Part shown: positions 19,579 through 30,000 of the stretch, piece by piece
Position numbering within the stretch: the first letter of the stretch is position 1
How the letters are laid out: each line of letters begins with the position of its first letter
DNA from: Photobacterium galatheae
Lineage (GTDB): Bacteria; Pseudomonadota; Gammaproteobacteria; Enterobacterales; Vibrionaceae
Length of the DNA stretch: 64,000 nt
Assembly (NCBI RefSeq): GCF_000695255.1
Contig: NZ_JMIB01000006.1
Span: 62,001-126,000, forward strand
Direction of reading: 5' to 3'
Program-made: the position numbers and the translations under genes
Notes under the pieces: model-generated
The model's database searches: none
What the model was told of the DNA's origin: nothing
The model's input: only the letters and a program-made list of their open reading frames with translations

Positions 19579-20463
19579 TTAATCTTCGACTTTGTTGAGA
19601 TGCACATCCATTTGTGGGAATGGAATCTCGATTCCTTCATTATCCAGCGCTTCTTTGATTGCCTGCAGCAAATCAAAATATACGGCCCAATATTCAGAGG
19701 TCTTCACCCAAGGGCGAACGACAAAATTTACGGAAGAATCAGCCAGTGCAACCACGCCAATCGTCGGTGCCGGATCTTTCAGCACGCGGGACTCCGCATC
19801 CACCACTCGCTTGAGCACTTCCTTGGTTTTCTTCAGATCAGATTTGTAAGAAACACCGATCACAAAGTCAATCCGACGAGTCTCGTGTCGGGAGTAGTTG
19901 GTAATCGGACCGCCAATCACCGCTGAGTTCGGAACAACGACCATTTTATTATCTGGTGTTTTCAACACGGTCTGAAACACCTGAATCGACTCAACAGAAC
20001 CAGCCACACCGGACACTTCCACATAATCGCCGGATTTGAACGGACGGAACGCAACAATCAGAACACCGGCAGCGAAATTAGACAGGGAACCTTGCAAGGC
20101 CAGGCCAATCGCCAGGCCGGCGGCACCGATCACCGCCACAACCGAAGCCGTTTGAACACCGACACGGCTCAGTGCCGCAATCAGCACAATGACAAACAGC
20201 AGATAACGCACCAGAGATTGCAGGAACTTTACAACCGCTTCATCCATCTGCTTACGGCGCAGCATCTTGCCAAAACCACTGGACACACCTTTGGCAACCA
20301 AATTACCGATAAACAGGATCAGCAGTGCCGAGATCATGTTTACCCCGTACTGGATCAGCAAATCCTGATTATCCACAATCCAGCTACCGGCTTGCTTCAC
20401 GCCATCCGCCAGTTCATTGTTTGCTATGGTATCCACCACTTTATCTGTCACGCTTTCAGTCAT
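19579..20463 (-). CDS. mscS: Small-conductance mechanosensitive channel MscS
   Basis: A 294-residue inner-membrane channel with three N-terminal helices. The pore helix TM3 is clear (VGVQTASVVAVIGAAGLAIG...LQGSLSNFAAGVLI), followed by the beta domain motif FRPFKSGDYVEVSG and a C-terminal cage. The start MTESVTDKVV at 20463 is preceded by GAGAGAG; the frame is open 15 codons upstream without similarity. It lies between argO and fba, as in E. coli. Confidence 0.95.
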   Translation of the reverse strand: MTESVTDKVVDTIANNELADGVKQAGSWIVDNQDLLIQYGVNMISALLILFIGNLVAKGVSSGFGKMLRRKQMDEAVVKFLQSLVRYLLFVIVLIAALSRVGVQTASVVAVIGAAGLAIGLALQGSLSNFAAGVLIVAFRPFKSGDYVEVSGVAGSVESIQVFQTVLKTPDNKMVVVPNSAVIGGPITNYSRHETRRIDFVIGVSYKSDLKKTKEVLKRVVDAESRVLKDPAPTIGVVALADSSVNFVVRPWVKTSEYWAVYFDLLQAIKEALDNEGIEIPFPQMDVHLNKVED

Positions 20464-20675
20464 AGCACTCTCTCTATTCTTGATGATTCGAATGACGCGA
20501 TCATGCACGCCTCTGATAATGAAACAAACCGAATTGATCTCAAATCGATCAACATTGAACAGCTTTGCCTTACCGCATGAGCCCTTTGCTCAAGCGCAGC
20601 ACTCAGCCCGCCCCTGAACAAGGATCAGTTTATGCAATCATGAACAAATTATTGTGAAGCCTGATAAAACACAAT

Positions 20676-20703
20676 AAAAAAGCCCGCTTTTGCGGGCTTT
20701 TTT
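20676..20703. terminator. Terminator after fba
   Basis: AGCCCGC-TTTT-GCGGGCT flanked by five A on the left and five T on the right is a near-symmetric terminator. It is 17 bases past the fba stop on the minus strand. Confidence 0.92.
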
Positions 20704-20719
20704 CTCAAAATACTGAAGG

Positions 20720-21796
20720 TTACAGTACGTCGATCGCATTCAAATCAGAGAATGCCTGCTCCAGACGCTTCACCATAGAATCCTGACCTTTACGCAGCCA
20801 TACGCGTGGGTCATAGAATTTCTTGTTTGGCGCATCTTCACCGGTTGGGTTACCAATCTGGCCCTGCAGGTAAGCTTCGTTTTCCAGGTAATATTCACGG
20901 ATACCGTTCCAGGTTGCCCACTGAGTATCGGTATCGATGTTCATTTTGATCACACCGTAGCCAATCGACTCACGGATTTCTTCCAGCGTCGAACCAGAAC
21001 CACCGTGGAATACGAAGTTCAATGCGTTTGGTGCAATACCAAACTTCTCAGAACAGTACGCCTGAGAATCACGCAGGATGGTTGGGGTCAGAACAACGTT
21101 ACCAGGCTTGTAAACACCATGAACGTTACCGAAAGATGCCGCGATGGTGAAACGAGGGCTGATAGCGCTCAGTTTCTCATAAGCGTAAGCAACATCTTCT
21201 GGTTGTGTGTACAGAGAAGACTGATCCAGGTGAGAGTTATCAACACCATCTTCTTCACCGCCAGTACAGCCCAGTTCGATTTCCAACGTCATGCCCATCT
21301 TGCTCATGCGCGCCAGGTACTTGCCGCTGATCTCAATGTTTTCTTCCAGAGACTCTTCAGACAGATCGATCATGTGAGAAGAGAACAGTGGTTTACCCGT
21401 TTCAGCAAAGTGCTTCTCACCGGCATCCAGCAGACCGTCGATCCATGGCAGCAGTTTCTTCGCTGCGTGGTCAGTGTGCAGAATGACAGGCACACCGTAA
21501 GTTTCAGCAACAGCATGAACGTATTTCGCACCCGCGATTGCGCCCAGAACCTGGCATTGCTGACCTTCCAGTTTCAGGCCTTTACCCGCGAAGAACCCAG
21601 CACCGCCGTTAGAAAACTGAACAACAACCGGCGCTTTCACTTTAGCAGCCGCTTCCAGTACAGCGTTGATGGAGTCAGTGTTCACTACGTTAACCGCTGG
21701 CAGGGCAAATTTGTTTTCTTTTGCCACTTCAAATACTTTCTGTACGTCATCGCCAGAAATCACACCAGGTTTTACGAAGTCGAAGATCTTAGACAT
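20720..21796 (-). CDS. fba: Class II fructose-bisphosphate aldolase
   Basis: A 358-residue zinc aldolase of glycolysis and gluconeogenesis (E. coli FbaA is 359). Metal and substrate motifs are visible: LHTDHAAKK with a zinc His, ELGCTGGEEDGVD and FHGGSGST. The family start MSKIFDFVKPGVI is at 21796; the open frame upstream to 21889 is not conserved. It is the last gene of epd-pgk-fba, separated from pgk by 138 bases that may hold an extra promoter. Confidence 0.98.
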   Translation of the reverse strand: MSKIFDFVKPGVISGDDVQKVFEVAKENKFALPAVNVVNTDSINAVLEAAAKVKAPVVVQFSNGGAGFFAGKGLKLEGQQCQVLGAIAGAKYVHAVAETYGVPVILHTDHAAKKLLPWIDGLLDAGEKHFAETGKPLFSSHMIDLSEESLEENIEISGKYLARMSKMGMTLEIELGCTGGEEDGVDNSHLDQSSLYTQPEDVAYAYEKLSAISPRFTIAASFGNVHGVYKPGNVVLTPTILRDSQAYCSEKFGIAPNALNFVFHGGSGSTLEEIRESIGYGVIKMNIDTDTQWATWNGIREYYLENEAYLQGQIGNPTGEDAPNKKFYDPRVWLRKGQDSMVKRLEQAFSDLNAIDVL

Positions 21797-21934
21797 AACA
21801 ATAGTCCTATTAGCTTTGTTGTCTGGGTTTAAAGATAAACTCGTTGCAAATTGGTGCGGCTGAGCACATCTGTCTTGGCTGTCAGCCACACACCGCGTGT
21901 TCAGGGCGCAGGGACCAGCCCTGCGCAGCTGTTA

Positions 21935-23098
21935 TCAGGCTTTCGCTCGTTCTTCCAGCATAGCAACGGCTGGCAGTTTTTTACCTTCCACAAACTCCAG
22001 GAATGCACCGCCACCGGTTGAAATGTAAGAGACTTTATCTTTGATGCCGTACTTATCAATTGCTGCCAGTGTGTCACCGCCACCTGCAATTGAGAAACCA
22101 GCAGATTCAGCAATGGCTTTCGAAACCACTTCCGTGCCTTTACCGAATTGTTCAATTTCGAAGACACCCACAGGGCCATTCCATAGGATGGTCTTTGCAT
22201 CTTTGATGATACGAGCCAGCTCAGCCGCAGAATCCGGACCGATATCCAGAACCATGTCGTCATCTGCGATGTCGCTCGCAGCTTTAATGGTCGCTTCAGC
22301 CGACTCAGAGAATTCTTTAGCACACACAACATCACTCGCAACCGGCACGTCAGTCTGTGCCATCAGTGCTTTTGCTGTATCAACCAGATCCGCTTCATAC
22401 AGAGACTTACCCACATTGTGGCCTTCTGCTGCGATGAAGGTGTTTGCGATACCACCACCAACAACCACCTGGTCAGCAATCTTCGCCAGAGACTCCAGGA
22501 CAGTCAGCTTGGTTGAAACTTTCGAACCACCGACAATGGCAACCATTGGGCGAGCCGGGTTATCCAGTGCTTTACCCAGCGCTTCCAGCTCAGCTGCCAG
22601 CAGCGGACCTGCACAGGCAACCGGGGCAAACATGCCAACACCATGTGTAGACGCCTGCGCACGGTGTGCCGTACCGAATGCGTCCATCACAAAGATGTCA
22701 CACAGGGCAGCATATTTCTTCGACAACGCTTCATCGTTCTTTTTCTCGCCCGCATTAAAACGAACGTTTTCCAGAACCACCAGCTCGCCAGTGTTCAGTG
22801 CCAGACCATCCAGGTAGTCTTTCGCCAGTTTCACATCACAATCCAGCGCGCCCTGCAGATAGTTCACCACAGGCTGCAGCGAGAATTCTTCCGCGTATTC
22901 ACCTTCGGTCGGACGACCCAGGTGAGAGGTAACCATTACTTTCGCACCTGCCGCCAGGCAGTGCTGAATCGTTGGCAGAGATGCCAGGATACGTGCATCA
23001 GAAGTTACTTTGCCTTCTTTGACTGGCACGTTCAGATCAGCACGGATCAGTACGCGTTTACCGGCCAGATCCAGATCAGTCATCTTGATTACAGACAT
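21935..23098 (-). CDS. pgk: Phosphoglycerate kinase
   Basis: A 387-residue Pgk (same length as E. coli) that makes ATP from 1,3-bisphosphoglycerate. Motifs include [19 protein letters not shown] near the start, the HLGRP substrate loop and [14 protein letters not shown] near the C-terminus. The start [11 protein letters not shown] is preceded by AGAGGA. It lies 44 bases after epd and is in the same operon. Confidence 0.98.
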   Translation of the reverse strand: MSVIKMTDLDLAGKRVLIRADLNVPVKEGKVTSDARILASLPTIQHCLAAGAKVMVTSHLGRPTEGEYAEEFSLQPVVNYLQGALDCDVKLAKDYLDGLALNTGELVVLENVRFNAGEKKNDEALSKKYAALCDIFVMDAFGTAHRAQASTHGVGMFAPVACAGPLLAAELEALGKALDNPARPMVAIVGGSKVSTKLTVLESLAKIADQVVVGGGIANTFIAAEGHNVGKSLYEADLVDTAKALMAQTDVPVASDVVCAKEFSESAEATIKAASDIADDDMVLDIGPDSAAELARIIKDAKTILWNGPVGVFEIEQFGKGTEVVSKAIAESAGFSIAGGGDTLAAIDKYGIKDKVSYISTGGGAFLEFVEGKKLPAVAMLEERAKA

Positions 23099-23142
23099 GG
23101 TTTGTCCTCTCAATAGTCTTACTGTTTAAATGATAAATACTT

Positions 23143-24219
23143 TCAGCCCTGCGCATTCGCCTGACTGGGAAATTCTGTGACGTCGTTTCGTTTTTGGCTT
23201 GCCTGATACATCACCAGTACCGTATCCAGCATACGGTTGGCAAATCCCCATTCATTATCACACCAGACCAGCAGCTTCAGCAGATGCTGGTTACTGACCC
23301 GGGTTTGGGTGCCATCAACAATGGCGCTGTGGGGATCATGATTGAAATCAACAGAAACAAGCGGTGCAGTGGTGTAATCGACGATATCTGACAATTTACA
23401 CCGAGCAGCCTCAGACAGAGCTTGATTTACATCATCAACCGAGACATTAGTCTTCACGGTGACGCTTAAATCCATCGCGGTGACGTTAATTGTAGGAACC
23501 CTGACTGAAATCGCCTCAAATTTGTCGGCAAATTTGGGAAAAATACGACCAATCCCCAAATGTAGTTTGGTATCGACTGGGATAATCGACTGGCTGGCAG
23601 CGCGTGTCCGTCGTAAATCCGTATGGTAGGCATCAATCACCTGCTGATCATTCATCGCAGAGTGGATGGTGGTAATGGTGCCAGACTCAATGCCGAAAGC
23701 ATCATCAAGCACTTTGATCACAGGGACAATACAGTTGGTCGTACAGGAGCCGTTGGAAACAATGCGGTCTTGAGGCGACAGCGATTGGTGGTTCACACCG
23801 AAGATAATCGTGTTATCGATATCATTTGCAGCAGGATGAGAGAACAAAACTTGCCGGGCGCCCGCTTTCAGATGGGCTTCGCCATCCGCTCTGGAGCCAA
23901 AAATGCCGGTACAGTCCAAGACAATATCCACATCTAAATCGTGCCAGGGCAACAGTTCGATATCACTCAGATGCAGAATCCGAATCGCGTCTTCGCCGTC
24001 CTCTCCGGCCACGAAGAGATGCTCTTGATCATGCGTGACTTTACGGCCAAAGCGACCATGGCTGGAATCGTACTGGAGCAAATGCGCCATTGATTCCGGC
24101 TGGGCCAGTTCATTGACCGCCACGACCTTAATCTGGCGATGTTTGCCGCTTTCATATAAGGCCCGCAGAACACTGCGGCCAATACGGCCAAATCCATTAA
24201 TTGCGACTCGTACTGTCAT
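23143..24219 (-). CDS. epd: D-erythrose-4-phosphate dehydrogenase
   Basis: A 358-residue GAPDH-family enzyme with the NAD motif [15 protein letters not shown] and catalytic Cys in [13 protein letters not shown] (about residue 155). Epd rather than GapA is supported by the place upstream of pgk-fba and by the longer chain with insertions such as [14 protein letters not shown]. In E. coli it feeds pyridoxal phosphate synthesis. The start at 24219 ([14 protein letters not shown]) matches the family. Confidence 0.94.
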   Translation of the reverse strand: MTVRVAINGFGRIGRSVLRALYESGKHRQIKVVAVNELAQPESMAHLLQYDSSHGRFGRKVTHDQEHLFVAGEDGEDAIRILHLSDIELLPWHDLDVDIVLDCTGIFGSRADGEAHLKAGARQVLFSHPAANDIDNTIIFGVNHQSLSPQDRIVSNGSCTTNCIVPVIKVLDDAFGIESGTITTIHSAMNDQQVIDAYHTDLRRTRAASQSIIPVDTKLHLGIGRIFPKFADKFEAISVRVPTINVTAMDLSVTVKTNVSVDDVNQALSEAARCKLSDIVDYTTAPLVSVDFNHDPHSAIVDGTQTRVSNQHLLKLLVWCDNEWGFANRMLDTVLVMYQASQKRNDVTEFPSQANAQG

Positions 24220-24840
24220 ATCCGTGCTACAAAAGTGAAAAGCCGCCCTAGTGTATACCAAGCGTTAACGAGAATCACCCTAATTGTGACCCACCTCACC
24301 CCCCAGCATGATTCTCTGTGACAAAGTCACAAATCCAGTAAATACGCCCACTCCAGCACTATTGTTCCTTATATCAAATATCTGATTTACACTTTCACGG
24401 CATAAAAAATGCGCCGTTCCAGCGTCTTTTTTTCATCCTTCGAAATAATTTTTCTGCAACCTGACCATAACAATTGGTCAGAACAGTGCATCCACCAGTC
24501 ATGCGTTGTTCACACAGATGCGCATGCTGTGACCCGATTGAGAGACGAGTCGCATTCGCAAACACTTGACGTGAAGTAACCCAAAGCGCAGCATGTTGAA
24601 CCAGAAAATTTCTTGATTGTGAGATAATCATCCGTCCGACTGACAATCAACGCAATAAACTGAAGTGTTTGGTCAATCTACATCTAATTTCTACTTATTG
24701 TTGATTTTGATCCCATACAAGTTATTATAGCCGTCTAGACGGAGGTAGCTCCATACATACAGACTGTCGAATATTCAACCAGCCTGTTGCGTTTTACGCC
24801 TCCAATCCCCTTAAAGTTTTTTCAGATAGTGAGAACACTC
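24220..24840. other. 621-base divergent epd/metK intergenic region
   Basis: No gene is supported here, although an 83-codon frame exists on the minus strand with no recognisable features. The right-hand part holds the metK promoter and MetJ operator (24701-24744). In the Vibrio genomes I recall, and in E. coli, a transketolase gene lies near this point; it is absent here. Confidence 0.5.
24701..24744 (+). promoter_or_regulatory. metK promoter with tandem MetJ boxes
   Basis: TTGATT (24701-24706), a 16-base spacer and TATTAT (24723-24728) form a sigma-70-like promoter. Immediately after it, AGCCGTCT and AGACGGAG (24729-24744) are two adjacent 8-base met boxes, compared with the consensus AGACGTCT. 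MetJ with S-adenosylmethionine binding here would give feedback repression of metK, the known control in E. coli. Confidence 0.75.
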
Positions 24841-25995
24841 ATGGCGAAACACCTGTTTACTTCTGAGTCGGTATCGGAAGGCCATCCAGATAAAATTGCA
24901 GACCAGATCTCAGATGCAGTCTTGGATGCGATCTTAGAACAAGACCCGAAAGCACGTGTTGCGTGTGAGACTTACGTCAAGACCGGTATGGTCATGGTCG
25001 GCGGTGAAATCACCACGACAGCTTGGGTTGATATTGAAGAACTGACCCGTCAGACCGTACGCGACATCGGCTATACCCATTCAGACATGGGTTTTGATGC
25101 CAACTCTTGTGCCGTACTGAGCGCAATCGGTAAGCAATCTCCGGATATCAACCAGGGTGTTGACCGTGAAGACCCGAAAGAGCTGGGTGCCGGCGACCAG
25201 GGCATTATGTTTGGTTACGCAACCAACGAAACTGAAGTGCTGATGCCAGCACCAATCACTTACGCACACCGTCTGGTTGAGCGTCAGGCGAAAGTTCGTA
25301 AGAACGGCACCCTGCCTTGGTTGCGCCCAGACGCGAAAAGCCAGGTCACTTTTGCCTATGACAATGGCAAGATTATCGGTGTTGATGCCGTGGTTCTGTC
25401 CACTCAGCATTGTGACAGTATTGAACTGCCTGTGCTGCAAGAAGCCGTGATGGAAGAAATCATCAAGCCGGTCCTGCCATCAGAGTGGCTGAACAAAGAC
25501 ACCAAGTACTTCATCAACCCAACCGGTCGCTTTGTGATTGGTGGCCCAATGGGTGACTGTGGTCTGACGGGTCGTAAAATCATCGTCGATACTTACGGCG
25601 GCGCAGCGCGTCATGGTGGCGGTGCATTCTCTGGTAAAGATCCATCAAAAGTTGACCGTAGTGCCGCTTACGCAGCACGTTATGTCGCGAAAAACATCGT
25701 GGCTGCCGGTCTGGCTGACCGTTGTGAGATCCAACTGTCTTATGCGATTGGTATTGCGGATCCAACGTCTATCATGGTGGAAACCTTCGGGACTGAGAAA
25801 GTCTCTCACGACCTGATTGTCGAAGCCGTTCGCCACCACTTCGACCTGCGCCCGTACGGCCTGATCGAAATGCTGGATCTGCTGCAACCTATCTACAAGA
25901 AGACTGCCGCTTACGGTCACTTTGGGCGCGAAGAGTTCCCTTGGGAAAAAACCGACAAAGCCGATCTGCTGCGCGATTACGCGAACATTAAGTAA
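24841..25995 (+). CDS. metK: S-adenosylmethionine synthetase
   Basis: A 384-residue MetK (E. coli 384) making SAM from methionine and ATP. The motifs [26 protein letters not shown] and [16 protein letters not shown] are intact. The start [10 protein letters not shown] at 24841 is the family start; the frame is open 18 codons upstream. It is preceded by a MetJ operator and followed by a strong terminator. Confidence 0.99.
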   Translation: MAKHLFTSESVSEGHPDKIADQISDAVLDAILEQDPKARVACETYVKTGMVMVGGEITTTAWVDIEELTRQTVRDIGYTHSDMGFDANSCAVLSAIGKQSPDINQGVDREDPKELGAGDQGIMFGYATNETEVLMPAPITYAHRLVERQAKVRKNGTLPWLRPDAKSQVTFAYDNGKIIGVDAVVLSTQHCDSIELPVLQEAVMEEIIKPVLPSEWLNKDTKYFINPTGRFVIGGPMGDCGLTGRKIIVDTYGGAARHGGGAFSGKDPSKVDRSAAYAARYVAKNIVAAGLADRCEIQLSYAIGIADPTSIMVETFGTEKVSHDLIVEAVRHHFDLRPYGLIEMLDLLQPIYKKTAAYGHFGREEFPWEKTDKADLLRDYANIK

Positions 25996-26024
25996 TCGCA
26001 GTCCGGCTGTGATTCTTACTCGTG

Positions 26025-26050
26025 AAAAAGGAAGCTTCGGCTTCCTTTTT
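26025..26050 (+). terminator. Terminator after metK
   Basis: AAAAAGGAAGC-TTCG-GCTTCCTTTTT is a perfect 11-base stem with a UUCG loop and T run, 29 bases past the metK stop. Confidence 0.95.
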
Positions 26051-26069
26051 CATTTCTGCTGACGGCGTT

Positions 26070-26110
26070 GTACAGCTTCCCCAGCTTTGGGACACCCATG
26101 GTCCAAAAGC
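26070..26110 (+). repeat. Palindromic repeat, copy A
   Basis: Starts GTACAGCTTCC and contains GCTTTGGG, CACCCATG and CCAAAAGC in order. The same words occur in the same order, inverted, at 36754-36834. Similarity may run on to about 26151 (both copies have TATAAAGC-like sequence there). Confidence 0.7.
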
Positions 26111-26169
26111 ACCCAAACCTGCTCAGCCCCTCACGCAAGTTATATAAAGCACTGTTTCTAAATTACTTT

Positions 26170-26214
26170 CAGGCTTTTGAGCACCCATATTCCAATGCCC
26201 CTAAAAGCTGAACC
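26170..26214 (+). repeat. Palindromic repeat, copy B (diverged)
   Basis: Contains AGGCTTTTGAGCACCCAT and ends AAAAGCTGAACC. It shares the GCTTTTG, CACCCAT and AAAAGC words of the family but lacks the GTACAG end. Confidence 0.5.
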
Positions 26215-26224
26215 ACACACCGGC

Positions 26225-26279
26225 GTACAGCTTCTGAAGGTTTTGACCACTCATGTCCCTCAAGCTGCTCATACTGTAC
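26225..26279 (+). repeat. Palindromic repeat, copy C
   Basis: A 55-base element bounded by GTACAG and CTGTAC, with GGTTTTGACCACTCATG inside and CAAGCTG to the right. It lies between copy B and sprT. Confidence 0.6.
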
Positions 26280-26342
26280 AGGCTGGAAAAAACGGAGCAG
26301 ACCTTTCATACTGTCCGTCTTGTTTTATGACCGATCAGCCCC

Positions 26343-26825
26343 ATGAATCCACTCCAGCAAGCTATCATTGAACGTACCCTCACCTGCCTGCGCCAGGCAG
26401 AGCAAAAACTGGGCAGACAATTTCCGGATCCGGCCATTCGCTTTACCCAACGCGGTAAAAGTGCTGGCAGCGCCCGGCTGCACAGCTGGGAAATCCGCTA
26501 TAACCCGGTATTGATGGCAGAAAACCCGCAGGCATTTCTGGAAGAGGTGGTGCCCCATGAGCTGGCCCATCTGCTGACTTTTGCCTGTCATGGCCGGGTG
26601 AAACCCCACGGGGCGGAGTGGCAACGGATGATGACAGAGGTTTTTCATGTTCCGGCCCGAACCACCCACAGCTTTGATATCACTTCCGTCACCGGACAGA
26701 CCTTCCGCTATCGCTGTCAGTGCCGGGAACATCAGCTAACTCTCAGACGGCACAACAAAGTGAAGCGCCAACAGGCCATTTATCATTGCACCCAATGCCG
26801 CCAGCCCCTGACGCCAGCGAGCTGA
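26343..26825 (+). CDS. sprT: SprT-family zinc metalloprotease-like protein
   Basis: A 160-residue SprT protein with the zinc motif HELAHLLTF (HExxH at about residues 77-81) and a C-terminal treble-clef zinc ribbon (YRCQC ... YHCTQCRQ). E. coli SprT is 165 residues and lies between metK and endA. The function in bacteria is not well established; eukaryotic SPRTN cuts DNA-protein cross-links. Confidence 0.93.
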   Translation: MNPLQQAIIERTLTCLRQAEQKLGRQFPDPAIRFTQRGKSAGSARLHSWEIRYNPVLMAENPQAFLEEVVPHELAHLLTFACHGRVKPHGAEWQRMMTEVFHVPARTTHSFDITSVTGQTFRYRCQCREHQLTLRRHNKVKRQQAIYHCTQCRQPLTPAS

Positions 26826-26867
26826 TGGCTCACGCCTGCGCGTCCGTCACACAACCAACAGCCACAA

Positions 26868-26926
26868 TTGGTCTTCCCCACTTCCCTGACTATACTTTTC
26901 AACGACCTGAATGCCACAAGTGGCAT
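26868..26926 (+). promoter_or_regulatory. Candidate promoter and operator for the lodA-type gene
   Basis: TTGGTC (26868-26873), a 17-base spacer and TATACT (26891-26896) resemble a sigma-70 promoter. Just downstream, ATGCCAC-AA-GTGGCAT (26911-26926) is a perfect 7-base inverted repeat that could be a repressor site. Inferred only from sequence. Confidence 0.4.
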
Positions 26927-27061
26927 ACCCATCTCAGGCTCAATCAAAATCACAGGTAAACATTGGCTCAGTCTTGAGCGGACCGACCCTCCCTGACATG
27001 GGACTCACTCCAGAAAATATGCTGGCTTTGTTGCGGTTACCTGACACGGCATGTCAACTCA

Positions 27062-30000
27062 ATGGAAACCGCCATGACACACAAGAAGACACACAAGAAA
27101 AAGAAAGAAAAAGAGCAGCAAAAGCACAGCAAACAACAGGGTGAACTGGTCAATCCGAAATATGTCCTGAAGAACATCGATAAAGCACCCGATGCCAATG
27201 ACGTCGAGTGCTGGACAGGCGGCGACCACTACGCGGACATCACACTGGCCACTCAAAGACTCAAGGAAATGTTCGTCGAAATGGGGCAAAAAACCCGGAT
27301 CGAACGTGGTCAGCAACCCGCCGAGCGAGCCGTTTTTCGCAAACAACACGGCATCGCCTACGGACATTTTGAGATACTTCAGGACATTCCTGACACGCTG
27401 AAAATTGGTATCTTCAGCGGCAGCCGTTATGAATGTGTGCTGCGTTTTTCCAGTGATACCTCACCCAGTGCGCCGGATCTGCACACCACGCTGGGCGTGG
27501 GGATCAAACTGTTCGGTGTCCCCGGTCCCAAGCTGCTCGGTGACAGTGATAATGCTGATTTCATTATGCAGAATATCGACCGTTTCTTTGCCCGCGATGC
27601 AGCCCAGATGTGTGCCTTTACGACCGCTGGTGTCATTGATGACGACTACCCGGCCTATCTCGAAAAGCACCCGAAGGTCCATGAGATCCTCAATGCCATG
27701 TCCAAGGTCGAGGCCAGTTGCCTGAGTGCCGGCTACTGGGCCATTTTGCCTTTCAAACTCGGCGACAGCCAGGTGGTCAAATACCGTCTCACACCACTGG
27801 ACACCTATCACGGCGCCCCCAGTAACAGCCGCGATTATCTGGCACAGGATCTGCAAAATCGCCTGCGTCAGGATGAAAGCCGGTTCTTGTTTGAGGTGCA
27901 GTTGCGCACCGATCCGGCAACTATGCCGCTGGACGACGCGCAGGTCGTCTGGCCGGAATCAGAAAGCCCTTACATTCCGGTCGCCACCCTCACGCTGCCG
28001 AAACAGGATATTACGGTCATCGGTCAGGCCGAGTTTGGCCGGAATCTGGCCTTTAATATCTGGCGTACCCTGCCTGAACATGAGCCACTGGGTTCTATCG
28101 CTCAGGTCCGTAAGGTGGTTTATCAGGCCAGTGCCGACACACGCCATCAGGCCAACGGCCAGCACATGAATGAACCGGATCGCATCGACCCAAAGTTCAC
28201 CGGTAACACCGATGAAGACAGCGACTGCATTGTCCGGGCCGCAATTTATCCGCCCATCGGCATCATGCGGGTCGGTGGCAGTGATGAGTATTTTATCGGC
28301 CCGCTGGTGCCCAATCCCAAGCCCCGGCTGGAAGAAGACGCCTACCGGGATACCCGGGGTCTGCTGAAACGTCAGGCGGCTCAGTTCCGGGTCTATGGCC
28401 TGAATGCTGCGGGGAAAGCGGTGAAAGAACTGACGATGGACAATGCAACACTCAAGTGGCATGTCCATCTGGCCAATCAGAAATCTTCCTGGTACGAATT
28501 CCAGCTCGCACTGGATATTCCGGAAGCCGAGCACGCGCCGCCTTCACTGCTGCGCAACAATAATGTGGCCGATCGCCGCCGTCTGCTGATCGACGGTGGC
28601 GCCCAGCACCTGGATAAAGCCGGGGTGAAGAAAGGCCCTGAGTTCACCGGAAAATTTATGGACGAATCGGTCTATCTGGGCGAGCTGAAAACCGATAAAA
28701 AAGGCCGGCTGATTGTGCTGGGTGGTCAAGGGATCTCACGCAATATCAACGGCGATATCGCCATTACCTTCGCCAATAATGAAGGCTGGTACGACGATAT
28801 TTCTGATGGCCCGGTGACAGCCGAAGTCGAATATCAGGGCGTCGCCCTTCAGGTCGACCCGGCCTGGGTGGTCTGTGCACCACCAGATTACGCGCCGATG
28901 CAGAAATCGGTACGAACCATGTGGGATCTGATGCGTTCAGTCGCCGTCAACGCCGGAATGCTCACCCGCCCGCCGCGTCCGTCGTTCCGGAAAGACATCC
29001 TGCCCATCTTTGCGCGCATGACCAACCTGCAGTGGGTCAACGCCGGGTTTGCCGCCGCTTTCGGTCACGGCGGCCAGTTCGACTACACCACACCGGCGTG
29101 GATCGCCAAACTCAGCGACCCGTCTCCGGCCTATACCGAACTGCGGCGGACCATCTCCAATAATTTCCGCCGCTATGGTCAGCCTGGCGCGCAGGCCGCA
29201 CAGCTCTGGCCCTGGCTCTATGGCGATGCGATTACCATCCCGCCGTCAGGCTCTGAACGTCAGCATGCGACTCTGTCTGAACTGCAACTGGCATTTCTGG
29301 AGCAATGGGTGGTGGGCGACTTCATCCCTGATTATGTCGACCCGAAAATCTGCCCGCACGCCACAGAGCCGGATGACATCGACAAAGTCCCGGTCGCGGA
29401 GCAACCAGAGATGCTGACCCGGGGCGCGCTGGAATTCTGTCTTGCAGATGCCTTCCACCCCGGCTGTGAAATGACCTGGCCGATGCGTACGGCTGGCATG
29501 TATATGGCACCGTTCCGCCTCAAACATGCCAGCGAAGGGATCCGCAAAGACACCACCTACTACGGCCCCCTGATGAACAGCGATATCATCACGCTGGCCC
29601 AGGGGCCACTGCTCGGCGGCCAGGTTCCGGGCGGGATCACCCGCTGGATGGCGATTCCCTGGCAGACCGATACCGCCAGTTGCCGCGACGGTTACACATC
29701 CAAGTATGATCCTTACCTGCCGACCTTCTGGCCGGCCCGGGTACCGAACAATATTCTGGATGCTACCCGCTATCAGGAAACGCTGGACAATAATCTGGAT
29801 GAGCAAACCCGGATTCAGGCCTTCAACTACCGAACCGACTGGCTTGATGCCCTGCCCCTGCACGGTCAGCCCCCCACATACACAGCGCAGATTAACAGCA
29901 TGATCTTCAACTTCAATCAGTTGGCCGTGGTACAGAGCCGCCCGGGGGTGCCGGGGGATCCGAACTTCCCGGCGATGATGCAGGTCGGGATCACGGCGAA

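Noticed and set aside
24395..24646. An 83-codon open frame between epd and metK
   Set aside because: No ribosome-binding site, no recognisable features, and the region holds regulatory DNA; composition looks non-coding.
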